From the NCBI GenBank assembly GCA_040003255.1, contig JBDUCV010000045.1, positions 1-19,692 of the forward strand: DNA of 19,692 bases, read 5' to 3'. Source of the DNA: JBDUCV01 sp040003255 (GTDB lineage: Bacteria > Actinomycetota > Actinomycetes > Mycobacteriales > Jatrophihabitantaceae). The notes beneath the pieces are model-generated. The model was not told the origin of the DNA, ran no database searches, and worked only from the letters and a program-made list of their open reading frames with translations. Both the position numbers and the translations under genes were made by a program. Below are positions 6,224 to 13,849 of the stretch, piece after piece (positions within the stretch are counted from its first letter, which is position 1; every line of letters begins with the position of its first letter).

Positions 6224-6252
6224 TTTGCTCGCCATCCGGCATTATCGATGGC

Positions 6253-6885
6253 ATGGACTCGGCTGGACTGCCAAGACGTCTCGGTCAGCTCTACATTGGC
6301 CTGGTTTTGTACGGATTGGCGATCGCCTTGCAGGTGCGTGCCGCGCTGGGGCTCGATCCGTGGGACGTGTTCCATCAGGGACTGTCTCGGCTGGTCCACC
6401 TGTCCATCGGGTCGGTGGTGATCGCGGTCGGCGTTTTCGTCCTGCTCAGCTGGATACCGTTACGCCAACGTCCCGGGCTGGGGACCGTCAGCAACGTGAT
6501 CGTGCTCGGGCTGGCGGTTGACGCGGCACTGTGGGCGTTGCCAATCCCCGGTCCGCTAGCTGTCCGGATCGGCTACCTCGCGGTCGGCATCGTCCTGTGC
6601 GGGATGGCGACCGGCATGTACATCGGGGCCAACTTCGGACCGGGACCGCGCGATGGGCTAATGACCGGCTTGGCGCGCCGCACCGGCGCGTCGCTGCGGT
6701 TGACCCGGACGGCGATCGAGCTCACCGTGCTGGGGCTCGGCTGGCTGTTGGGTGGCACGGTCGGCGTTGGCACCGTGCTGTTCGCGCTGGCGATCGGCCC
6801 ATTGAGCCAGCTGTTCATGCGGGTATTCGCGCTGCCGGTCCGTGCGCCGCAGCCGGTGCGGGCAGCTCAGCTCGCCCGGTGCTAG
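6253..6885 (+). CDS. yczE: YczE/YyaS/YitT-family integral membrane protein
   Basis: A 210-residue polytopic membrane protein. About five membrane helices can be read: residues 8-30, 48-72, 80-100, 108-130 and 155-180. The family features are the opening R-x-G-Q-L-Y-I-G-L-x-L-Y-G-L-A-I-A-L and the loop ALGLDPWDVFHQGL. The block YIGANFGPGPRDGLMTGLARRTG is a hallmark of the family, with its RDGLM core. Members are of unknown or poorly defined function; a transporter role is often supposed. ATG at 6253 is the first start after the regulatory region. The gene is divergent from a MocR regulator, the usual partner. Its TAG stop overlaps the convergent DUF6104 stop codon by two bases. Confidence 0.85.
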   Translation: MDSAGLPRRLGQLYIGLVLYGLAIALQVRAALGLDPWDVFHQGLSRLVHLSIGSVVIAVGVFVLLSWIPLRQRPGLGTVSNVIVLGLAVDAALWALPIPGPLAVRIGYLAVGIVLCGMATGMYIGANFGPGPRDGLMTGLARRTGASLRLTRTAIELTVLGLGWLLGGTVGVGTVLFALAIGPLSQLFMRVFALPVRAPQPVRAAQLARC

Positions 6886-7058
6886 TCGTCCTCGTCGTCG
6901 ACTCGCGCCAGCCAAGTGGCGAGCCGCTCGATCGCTGTCTCGAAATCCGGGTTGTCATCGACAAAATGCTGTAGCCGGTCGGCCAGCCAGCTGATGCTCA
7001 CCTGCTCGTCACCGCGTCGTCGCGCCAGCTCCTCGATGCCGCGGTCGGTGAAATACAT
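6882..7058 (-). CDS. DUF6104 family small protein
   Basis: A 58-residue protein read directly from the minus strand. It opens MYFTDRGIEELARRRGDE and ends WLARVDDEDD. The sequence matches the short actinobacterial family DUF6104, whose members lie next to the 2-oxoglutarate dehydrogenase gene. The protein is strongly acidic at the C-terminus and predicted helical, with tryptophans at W24 and W49. GGAGGG lies 6 nt upstream of the ATG at 7058. It starts 18 bp after the kgd stop, so it is very likely the last gene of the kgd transcript. Its function is unknown; a role tied to the dehydrogenase complex is only an inference from position. Its stop overlaps the end of yczE. Confidence 0.85.
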   Translation of the reverse strand: MYFTDRGIEELARRRGDEQVSISWLADRLQHFVDDNPDFETAIERLATWLARVDDEDD

Positions 7059-7076
7059 CTCTCGCCCTCCGGCTAA

Positions 7077-10000
7077 TCAGGCCAAGGCGGTCGCGACGAC
7101 CTCGCGCTGCTGAGCCTCGTGCACGCTCGCCGAACCGACCGCCGGCGATGCCGACGCCCGTCGCGAGGCGCGCAGTAGCGGCCGCCCAGCGAGATGCTCG
7201 GGCAGGTTGAGTGCAATGAACGGCCAACCACCTTGATTGGCGGGTTCCTCTTGGACCCACACGAGCTCCGCGGTGGGATAGCGGTCGATCTCGGCGCGGA
7301 TGGCCTCAGCCGGCAGCGGGTAGAGCTGCTCGACGCGCACGATCGCGATGTCGTCGCTGCGTCCCTGGCCTTGGTCGGCCCGGGCGGCGCGTGCGGCGTG
7401 CAGGTCGTAGAACACCTTGCCGCTGCATAGCAGCACCCGGCGCACGCCGTCGGGGTCCAGGCTGTCGCCGATCACCGGGCGGAACGTGCCGGTGGTGAAG
7501 TCGTCGAGGTCGCTCACCGCGTTCTTCAGCCGCAGCAACGACTTCGGTGTGTAAGCGATCAGCGGCCGGCGCTGCGGCGAGAGGCCCTGGCGACGAAGCA
7601 GGTGGAAATAGTTCGCGGGCGTCGAACAGATCGCCACGGTCATGTTGTTCTCGGCCGCCAGCTGCAAAAAGCGTTCCGGTCGCCCGGAGGAGTGGTCCGG
7701 CCCCTGTCCCTCGTAGCCGTGCGGCAGCAGCAGGGACACCGCGCTGCGCTGACCCCACTTGGCCTCGCCGGAGGAGATGAACTCGTCGATGATGGTCTGC
7801 GCGCCGTCGGCAAAATCACCAAACTGCGCCTCCCAGCAGACCAGCGCATCCGCGCGAGCTACTGAGTAGCCGTAGTCGAAGCCCATCGCCGCGAACTCCG
7901 AGAGCAGCGAGTCGTAGGCCCAGAACGGCGCCTGGTCGGAGGAGAGGTTACGCAGCGGGGTGTACTCCTCGCCGGTGTTTCGGTCTACGAGAACTGCGTG
8001 TCGCTGGGTGAACGTGCCACGCCGGGAATCCTGCCCGGCCAGCCGTACCGCGCATCCTTCGAGCACGAGTGCACCAAACGCGAACAGCTCGGCGGTTGCC
8101 CAGTCGACGGCCCCGCCGCTGGCCATCGCGATGCGGCGGTCGATCTGCGGTTTGAGCCGGGGATGGACGGTGAAACCCTCTGGCGGGTTGGCGTAAGCGT
8201 CGGCGATCCGCTTGATCGTCTCGAGGCCTGTTGCGGTTGCGACCGGGTGTTCCGGCGCGGAATGGTCGATTCGTGGCTCGGCGGTGGGCCGCCCAGTGGC
8301 GTTGCGCGTTTCGATGAAGACCTTTTCCAACTGCCGCTGGAAATCCTTGAGAGCACCCTCGGCGTCCTCGAGTGTGATGTCACCGCGCCCGACGAGGGAC
8401 TCGGTGTAAAGCTTTCGGACGCTGCGCTTGGTGTCGATGATGTCGTACATCAGCGGCTGGGTGAAGGACGGGTTGTCTGCCTCGTTGTGTCCCCGTCGGC
8501 GGTAGCAAACCATGTCAATGACCACGTCGGATTTGAACTCGCGCCGGTATTCGACCGCAAGCTTGGCCACCCGCACGCACGCCTCGGGGTCGTCGCCGTT
8601 CACGTGGAAGATGGGCGCGGCGATCATCCGCGCGACGTCGGTGCTGTACAGACTCGAGCGCGATGCGGACGGCGACGTCGTGAAGCCCACCTGGTTGTTG
8701 ACGACCACGTGCACGGTGCCGCCGGTGCGATAGCCGCGCAGCTGCGACAGGTTCAACGTCTCGGCGACCACGCCCTGCCCGGCGAAGGCGGCGTCACCGT
8801 GGAGCAGTACCGGCAGCACGGTGAACCCGGCCTCGCCCTTGTTCAGCACGTCCTGCTTGGCCCGGACGATGCCCTCGAGCACCGGGTCGACGGCCTCCAA
8901 GTGCGACGGGTTGGCGGTGAGTGATACGGCGATGTCCTTGCCGTTGGCCGACCGGAACGTGCCCTCGGCGCCGAGGTGGTACTTGACATCACCGGAACCC
9001 TGCGCGGTGCCCGGGTCGATGTTGCCCTCGAACTCGTTGAAGATCTTGGCATAAGGCTTGCCGACGATGTTCGCGAGCACGTTGAGCCGGCCCCGGTGCG
9101 GCATGCCGACGACGACCTCGTCCAGGCCCTGGTCCGCGGCCCGCCCGAGCACTGCGTCAAGCAACGCGATGACGGTCTCGGCGCCTTCGAGGCTGAACCG
9201 CTTCTGCCCGACGTACTTGGTCTGCAGGAATGTCTCGAACGCCTCGGCGACGTTGAGCCGGCCGAGGACATGCATCTGCTCCGCACGCGTGGGCGCGTCA
9301 CCTTTGACCTCGATGCGCGATTGCAGCCAACGGCGCTGCTCGGGATCGGTGATATGCATGTACTCGACACCGACCCGGCGGCAATACGCATCGCGCAGTA
9401 CCCCGAGGATGTCGCGCAGCTTCATCAACTTCTCGCCGGCGAACCCGTCGACCGGGAACTCGCGGTCGAGGTCCCAAAGGGTGAGCCCGTGCCGGGTGAT
9501 GTCGAGGTCGGGATGCGTTCGCACGGTGAACTCGAGCGGATCGGTGTCGGCCATCAGGTGGCCGTTCGTGCGGTAAGCGTTGATCAGCTCGATGACGCGC
9601 GCGTTCTTGTCGATCTGCCCTTCGTGGCTGAATTCGCGGTCGACCAGCCAGCGCACCGGCTCGTACGGGATCCGTAACGCGGCGAAGATTTCGTCGTAGA
9701 ACTCGTCGGCGAGCAGCAACTGGTGGACGCGACGTAGAAACTCACCGGACTGTGCGCCCTGGATGATGCGGTGGTCGTAGGTCGAGGTCAGCGTCATGAT
9801 CTTGCTGATCGCGCTCTGCACCAGCCGATCCTCGCTCATCCCGCTGAACTCGGCCGGGTATTCCATCGCGCCGACGCCGACGATCGTGCCCTGCCCTTGC
9901 ATCAGCCGTGGGACGGAGTGGTTGGTGCCGATCGTGCCGGGGTTGGTGAGGCTGATCGTCGTACCGGCGAAGTCGTCGGCGGTGAGCTTGCCGCCGCGCG

Positions 10001-10835
10001 CTCGTCGGATGATGTCTTCGTAGGCGCCCCAGAACGTCGCGAAATCCATCGACTCGGCGAACTTGATCGCGGCCACTACCAACGATCGGGCGCCGTCCTT
10101 GCCCGCCAGGTCGATGGCGATGCCGAGATTGACGTGCTCGGGTGTCACGACTGCGGGCTTGCCGTCGACCTCGGCAAAGTGGTTGTTCATCTCAGGGTGG
10201 TCGAGGACAGCCTTGACCACTGCGTAGCCGATGACGTGGGTGAAGCTGACCTTGCCGCCACGCGAGCGCTTCAGGTGGTTGTTGATGACAACCCGGTTGT
10301 CGGCCAGCAGTTTCGCCGGTACGGCCCGGACGCTTGTGGCGGTCGGGACGGTGAGCGAGGAGCTCATGTTGGCGACAACGCGGGCGGCCGCCCCGCGCAG
10401 CACCGTGGTCGCGTCGTGCGGCTTCGCCGGCTTACTCGCGGCTTGCGGCTGAGGCTGCCCCTGTGCGGGTGGCTGCCCGTGTGCCGCTGGCTGCGACTGG
10501 GCCGGCGGCTGCGACTTGTCGGCCACCACCGGGCCCGGTGACGCTGGGGCAGCGGCCGCCGCTACGCGTTGCGGGGCCGACGGCGGGGCCTTGGCGTCGG
10601 CAGATGGCCGACTGTGCGCGGCAGCTGTCCGGGCCGCGTTGCCATTGGCAACCGGCCTGCCGGGCCGATAGTCGGCGAAGAAGTCATGCCACGCCGCGTC
10701 GACGCTGGCTGGATCGGCCTGATACCGCTCGTACATCTCTTCGACAAGCCACTCGTTGGCGCCGAAGTCGCCGCTGATCGCCGCAGTCGCGCTCGGATTG
10801 TTCTCGATGCTTGCCGACTCCTGCGTCGTCGCCAC
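7077..10835 (-). CDS. kgd: Multifunctional 2-oxoglutarate dehydrogenase E1/E2 (Kgd/OdhA type)
   Basis: A 1252-residue fused enzyme of the TCA cycle, decarboxylating 2-oxoglutarate with thiamine diphosphate and passing the product to CoA. Order: N-terminal E1 helix (FGANEWLVEEMYERYQADP, about 24-42); a flexible Pro/Ala/Gln-rich linker at 60-140; a succinyltransferase domain at 142-375 with catalytic DHRIIQG (H355); then the E1 domain from about 395. E1 motifs include VGMPHRGRLNVL (576-587), HGDAAFAGQG (679-688), VVNNQVGFTT and YRRRGHNEAD. No lipoyl domain is present, as usual in this actinobacterial type. Such enzymes are inhibited by unphosphorylated GarA/OdhI in relatives. GTG at 10835 is the most upstream sensible start; its ribosome site is weak. 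The DUF6104 gene follows after 18 bp. Confidence 0.97.
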   Translation of the reverse strand: MATTQESASIENNPSATAAISGDFGANEWLVEEMYERYQADPASVDAAWHDFFADYRPGRPVANGNAARTAAAHSRPSADAKAPPSAPQRVAAAAAPASPGPVVADKSQPPAQSQPAAHGQPPAQGQPQPQAASKPAKPHDATTVLRGAAARVVANMSSSLTVPTATSVRAVPAKLLADNRVVINNHLKRSRGGKVSFTHVIGYAVVKAVLDHPEMNNHFAEVDGKPAVVTPEHVNLGIAIDLAGKDGARSLVVAAIKFAESMDFATFWGAYEDIIRRARGGKLTADDFAGTTISLTNPGTIGTNHSVPRLMQGQGTIVGVGAMEYPAEFSGMSEDRLVQSAISKIMTLTSTYDHRIIQGAQSGEFLRRVHQLLLADEFYDEIFAALRIPYEPVRWLVDREFSHEGQIDKNARVIELINAYRTNGHLMADTDPLEFTVRTHPDLDITRHGLTLWDLDREFPVDGFAGEKLMKLRDILGVLRDAYCRRVGVEYMHITDPEQRRWLQSRIEVKGDAPTRAEQMHVLGRLNVAEAFETFLQTKYVGQKRFSLEGAETVIALLDAVLGRAADQGLDEVVVGMPHRGRLNVLANIVGKPYAKIFNEFEGNIDPGTAQGSGDVKYHLGAEGTFRSANGKDIAVSLTANPSHLEAVDPVLEGIVRAKQDVLNKGEAGFTVLPVLLHGDAAFAGQGVVAETLNLSQLRGYRTGGTVHVVVNNQVGFTTSPSASRSSLYSTDVARMIAAPIFHVNGDDPEACVRVAKLAVEYRREFKSDVVIDMVCYRRRGHNEADNPSFTQPLMYDIIDTKRSVRKLYTESLVGRGDITLEDAEGALKDFQRQLEKVFIETRNATGRPTAEPRIDHSAPEHPVATATGLETIKRIADAYANPPEGFTVHPRLKPQIDRRIAMASGGAVDWATAELFAFGALVLEGCAVRLAGQDSRRGTFTQRHAVLVDRNTGEEYTPLRNLSSDQAPFWAYDSLLSEFAAMGFDYGYSVARADALVCWEAQFGDFADGAQTIIDEFISSGEAKWGQRSAVSLLLPHGYEGQGPDHSSGRPERFLQLAAENNMTVAICSTPANYFHLLRRQGLSPQRRPLIAYTPKSLLRLKNAVSDLDDFTTGTFRPVIGDSLDPDGVRRVLLCSGKVFYDLHAARAARADQGQGRSDDIAIVRVEQLYPLPAEAIRAEIDRYPTAELVWVQEEPANQGGWPFIALNLPEHLAGRPLLRASRRASASPAVGSASVHEAQQREVVATALA

Positions 10836-10931
10836 GTCTCTTCGGCCGCCTTATTCCTCTTGGTAGATGGGCTGATCGATGGGTGTGCAGCTGTCACTGA
10901 ACCGGGTGTCCAGGCTACGCCGCAACCGTTG
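10836..10931. promoter_or_regulatory. Intergenic region before kgd
   Basis: These 96 bp separate the lipoprotein stop from the kgd start on the same strand. They contain an AT-richer purine stretch (AAGAGGAATAAGG on the minus strand) about 20 nt before the start that may act in ribosome binding. I see no clear -35/-10 pair and no terminator stem. Whether kgd has its own promoter here is not settled by the sequence. Confidence 0.3.
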
Positions 10932-11435
10932 TTACCAGGACGTCGCGGGGGCTGGCGCCGCGAACAGTGCGGCGCACCTCGGCAGACTCCGATCTACCAG
11001 CAAGGTCAGGTCGACGCCGGTGGCCCCCGCCGCTGCGGCCGCACTGAAGGCCGACATCGCTGCAGCCCGGTCGTTCGCCCGCGACGCGTCCCGCAGCCGC
11101 CGGAGCGCGTCACTGCCGGATCGCAGTGACGCGCGGGCGGGGCGTAGCCAGCGGTCGCGCAGAGCACGCCCAGCGTCGCCGCCCGGGAGTGCCGAGTCGG
11201 TGACCGTGGCCACCACCTTCTCGACGATCACGTAGCGGTCCAGTGCGTAGCGCAGCCCGGCCGCGGGGTCGGCGGGCGCGTCGAGATCGCCTACAGCCAT
11301 CATTGCCTCGCCGCACGTCGCGTCCGTGCGGGCGTCGAATCCGGTCGGCCGGGCGACCGTGCACCCGGCAACGGTCGTCAGGGTGGCAAGGCTCACCAGC
11401 ACAACCACCGGCGCGAGTTGCCAGCGCATCCACAC
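10932..11435 (-). CDS. Predicted lipoprotein, function unknown
   Basis: A 167-residue protein with a lipoprotein signal: MWMRWQLAPVVVLVSLATL forms the hydrophobic core and TVAGC the lipobox, with C25 the acylated cysteine. The mature part is alanine- and arginine-rich and mostly helical, with three further cysteines or fewer and no enzyme motif I recognise. It probably sits on the outer face of the cytoplasmic membrane. GTG at 11435 follows the ABC permease stop by a single base, so it is the third gene of that operon; ATG at 11429 is an alternative start. The context suggests an accessory role to the transporter, but no family could be assigned. Confidence 0.75.
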   Translation of the reverse strand: MWMRWQLAPVVVLVSLATLTTVAGCTVARPTGFDARTDATCGEAMMAVGDLDAPADPAAGLRYALDRYVIVEKVVATVTDSALPGGDAGRALRDRWLRPARASLRSGSDALRRLRDASRANDRAAAMSAFSAAAAAGATGVDLTLLVDRSLPRCAALFAAPAPATSW

Positions 11436-11436
11436 G

Positions 11437-12195
11437 TCAGCTGATGTCGCGGTTCATGGTCAGGCCTGCCCCGACCACCGCCATACCGAACCCCCACACG
11501 AGCAACGCGATGACGCCGCCAGTGGCCGAGAGCAGCTCGACATCGTTGAACCGGCGTTCCCCTGTCGGGCTGGTGATGATCGCGCTGACCAGGCCGGTCG
11601 GCAGGTATGGGTAGGCGTACTTGACCACCGGGATGATCAGGATCAGGTTTGACAGCACGACGATCAGGATGACTCCTAGCGTCACGGCCACGATCTGGTT
11701 CTTCAATAGCGCTCCGGCGCCTATGCCGAGCAGCGCAAAGAGCACGAGTACGAGAAACACCGCGACCAATGGGCCGCGCTGATCCGCCAGGGACACCTCG
11801 ACGTTGCGGGAGGATAGCCACGGCAGCGCGATGGCGAGCTCGACGACCAGGCAGATCAGCGCATAAAGCGCGCCGACCACCACGTAGGAGACGATCTTGG
11901 CGGTGATCAGCTTCCACCGCGACGGCGTCGTGAGCACGGTCGGTGTGATGGTCTGGTAGCGATATTCCGTGGTCACCGCCAGGACACCCAGTACGAACAG
12001 CGGTACGTAGGTGAACGCGCCGCTCGCCGAGGTCAGCACGTCGCGCACGTGCTGCTGCAGCTCGGAGTCACTGTTCGTGCCTGCGATCTGGCCGACAACC
12101 CCGAGCACGGTCAGCCCGACCGCGGTGACCAGCATCCAGAACCAGACCTGGGTGGTGAACAGCTTGCGAAACTCGGCACGGATCAACCCGATCAC
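11437..12195 (-). CDS. ABC-2 type transporter permease
   Basis: A 252-residue membrane protein with about six helices. The N-terminal amphipathic motif IRAEFRKLFTTQVWFWML is typical of ABC-2 permeases of the bacitracin/lantibiotic-export type. Helices follow at about 17-37, 62-78, 103-128, 142-165, 172-192 and 225-247. The segment TTEYRYQTITPTVLTTPSRW after helix two is the characteristic cytoplasmic coupling region of this family. GTG at 12195 overlaps the ATPase stop by four bases (GTGA), so the two are translated together and form one exporter or drug-resistance pump. The substrate is not identifiable. Confidence 0.88.
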   Translation of the reverse strand: MIGLIRAEFRKLFTTQVWFWMLVTAVGLTVLGVVGQIAGTNSDSELQQHVRDVLTSASGAFTYVPLFVLGVLAVTTEYRYQTITPTVLTTPSRWKLITAKIVSYVVVGALYALICLVVELAIALPWLSSRNVEVSLADQRGPLVAVFLVLVLFALLGIGAGALLKNQIVAVTLGVILIVVLSNLILIIPVVKYAYPYLPTGLVSAIITSPTGERRFNDVELLSATGGVIALLVWGFGMAVVGAGLTMNRDIS

Positions 12196-13205
12196 GAGGT
12201 TGCTCCGTGCCGCGCCGCTGGCGCACCGCCCTGCCGTTCGGGTGAGGTACCGCCGGCGTCCTCGCCGATGTACTGGCCTTGGGTGAGGGAGAAGAACAGT
12301 TGCTCCAGGTCGAAGCGCTCCAGGCTCAGCTCGTGCAGCTCGATGCCTGCCGTGAACGCCGCATGGCCGACGGCTGCGAGCTCGATCCCGCGAACTCGCA
12401 GCGTGCTGGAATTGATGAACTCGGGCCGGCTGCCGTTTTCGGAGAGTGCGGCGCCAAGCCGATCAGCCTGCGGGCTGCGGACCAGGACCGTGTCGGCGCC
12501 GGCGGTCAGCTCGGCGATCGAGCCGGCCCGGACGAGCTGGCCCCGGTCGAGGATGACGACTCGATCGGCAACTTCCTGCACCTCGTTCAGCTGGTGGCTC
12601 GACACGAGAATCGTGCGTCCCTCAGAGGCCAGCCGACGGAAGAAGCCGCGCAGCCATCGGATGCCCTCGGGGTCGAGGCCATTCGCGGGTTCGTCGAGGA
12701 TGAGCACATGCGGGTCGCCGAGCAGGGTTGCGGCGAGGGCGAGCCGCTGGCGCATGCCGAGTGAGTAGCCGCGCACCTTGCGCTTCGCCGCATCGTGCAG
12801 GCCGACCAAGTCGAGGACCTCATCGGCCCGGCGGTCTGGCAGTCGGCCGGCGGCGCACAGAATCCGCAAATGGTTGCGGCCGGACCGAGCGGGATGGAAG
12901 CTGGCTGCCTCCAAGGCGGCGCCGACCACTCGAAGCGGATCGCGAATCTGCTGGTAGTGCTGGCCGCCAATCGTCGCGACGCCCGACGTCGGACGAACGA
13001 GGCCCAGCAGCATGCGCAAGGTCGTGGTTTTGCCAGCGCCGTTGGGACCGAGGAACCCGGTGATCGATCCGGGTTCGACGGTGAAGCTGAGCTGGTCGAC
13101 GGCGCGGACCCGGCCGCCGAAAACCTTCGTCAGCCGGTCAACGACGATCTGGCCCCCCGCCGGCGCCGACCCGTCAGACGCAGGGCTCGTGGTCACGAGC
13201 CACAT
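12192..13205 (-). CDS. ABC transporter ATP-binding protein
   Basis: A 337-residue ATPase of the ABC-2/drug-export class (DrrA/BcrA-like). Walker A GPNGAGKTT is at 53-61, the signature YSLGMRQRLALA at 147-158, Walker B HVLILDEPANGLDP at 166-179, and the switch histidine at H204 in VSSHQLNEV. The extra C-terminal domain (about 225-337) is usual for this class. ATG at 13205 is preceded at 8 nt by TATAGC on the minus strand, which would suit a leaderless transcript; GTG at 13196 is the alternative start. It heads an operon with the permease and the lipoprotein. Confidence 0.92.
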   Translation of the reverse strand: MWLVTTSPASDGSAPAGGQIVVDRLTKVFGGRVRAVDQLSFTVEPGSITGFLGPNGAGKTTTLRMLLGLVRPTSGVATIGGQHYQQIRDPLRVVGAALEAASFHPARSGRNHLRILCAAGRLPDRRADEVLDLVGLHDAAKRKVRGYSLGMRQRLALAATLLGDPHVLILDEPANGLDPEGIRWLRGFFRRLASEGRTILVSSHQLNEVQEVADRVVILDRGQLVRAGSIAELTAGADTVLVRSPQADRLGAALSENGSRPEFINSSTLRVRGIELAAVGHAAFTAGIELHELSLERFDLEQLFFSLTQGQYIGEDAGGTSPERQGGAPAARHGATS

Positions 13206-13271
13206 CCAAACACGCTATATCGCAAGACGCGCGCCCCTTCCTTTCGCAGCAGCTCAGTGAACAGCCAGCAA

Positions 13272-13799
13272 TCACGACATGATCAAGCAGGAACTCGTCG
13301 CGGTGGCCACGAGGACACCGGCGCTGTCGCGTACGTCCCCCTCAGCGAAGGCGACGCGTCGCCCGGGCTTGGTAACCCACCCCCGCGCCACGAGTCGCCC
13401 GCTGGTGGTGCGCACCGGACGGAGATAGCTGACCTTGATCTCAATGCTCGTCCAGCCGACACCTGCTGCCAGCGTCGTCTGAACGGCCAAGCCCAGCACC
13501 GAGTCGAGCAGCGTGCACACGAGGCCGCCGTGGACCAGGCCGATCGGGTTGTAAGCCGACTCGTCCGGCACACAGCCGAACGTCACCTCGCCGGGCCGCA
13601 CGTCGACGATCTCGAAGCCGAAAAGGGCGGCGATCGGCGGCGGCGGTAGTTCACCTCGGGCGATCGCCTGGATGTGCTCGATGCCGCTCATCCGGGCACC
13701 GGCTTCGGCTGCTGCGAGCGGGTCGTACCAGGTGAGCTTCTTGGTGCGAGCGTCGCCCCAAGCGGCGGGCGCCGTCGGCGACGTGCCGGAGTCACTCAC
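13272..13799 (-). CDS. Hotdog-fold thioesterase (PaaI-like)
   Basis: A 175-residue acyl-CoA thioesterase of the PaaI/4HBT group. The family motif NPIGLVHGGLVCTLLDSVLG is at 84-103, with the HGG loop and D99 in the positions of the catalytic residues; N84 is also conserved. A non-conserved N-terminal extension of about 50 residues precedes the domain. GTG at 13799 is chosen because TACGGT lies 6 nt upstream, as for a leaderless actinobacterial transcript; a longer frame to 13853 would overlap the glucosidase stop. The gene probably has its own promoter although it lies 50 bp after the GH1 gene. It is expected to hydrolyse short or aromatic acyl-CoA, but the substrate is not determined. Confidence 0.85.
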   Translation of the reverse strand: MSDSGTSPTAPAAWGDARTKKLTWYDPLAAAEAGARMSGIEHIQAIARGELPPPPIAALFGFEIVDVRPGEVTFGCVPDESAYNPIGLVHGGLVCTLLDSVLGLAVQTTLAAGVGWTSIEIKVSYLRPVRTTSGRLVARGWVTKPGRRVAFAEGDVRDSAGVLVATATSSCLIMS

Positions 13800-13805
13800 T
13801 GGATC

Positions 13806-13811
13806 ACCGTA
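13806..13811 (-). promoter_or_regulatory. -10 element giving a leaderless thioesterase transcript
   Basis: TACGGT on the minus strand fits the TANNNT -10 and is 6 nt from the GTG at 13799. That spacing puts the transcription start on the start codon. There is no Shine-Dalgarno sequence, which agrees with a leaderless message. Confidence 0.45.
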
Positions 13812-13849
13812 ACCGAGCTGCCTGACGATCATGCCTGCATGCTGCCTGG

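Noticed and set aside
6821..6835. SigF-type promoter (GGGTAT)
   Set aside because: The GGGTAT lies within the yczE coding sequence and lacks a GTTT element at the right distance or a gene downstream on that strand.
7998..8924. 308-codon plus-strand frame inside kgd
   Set aside because: Antisense to highly conserved dehydrogenase sequence; no recognisable domain.
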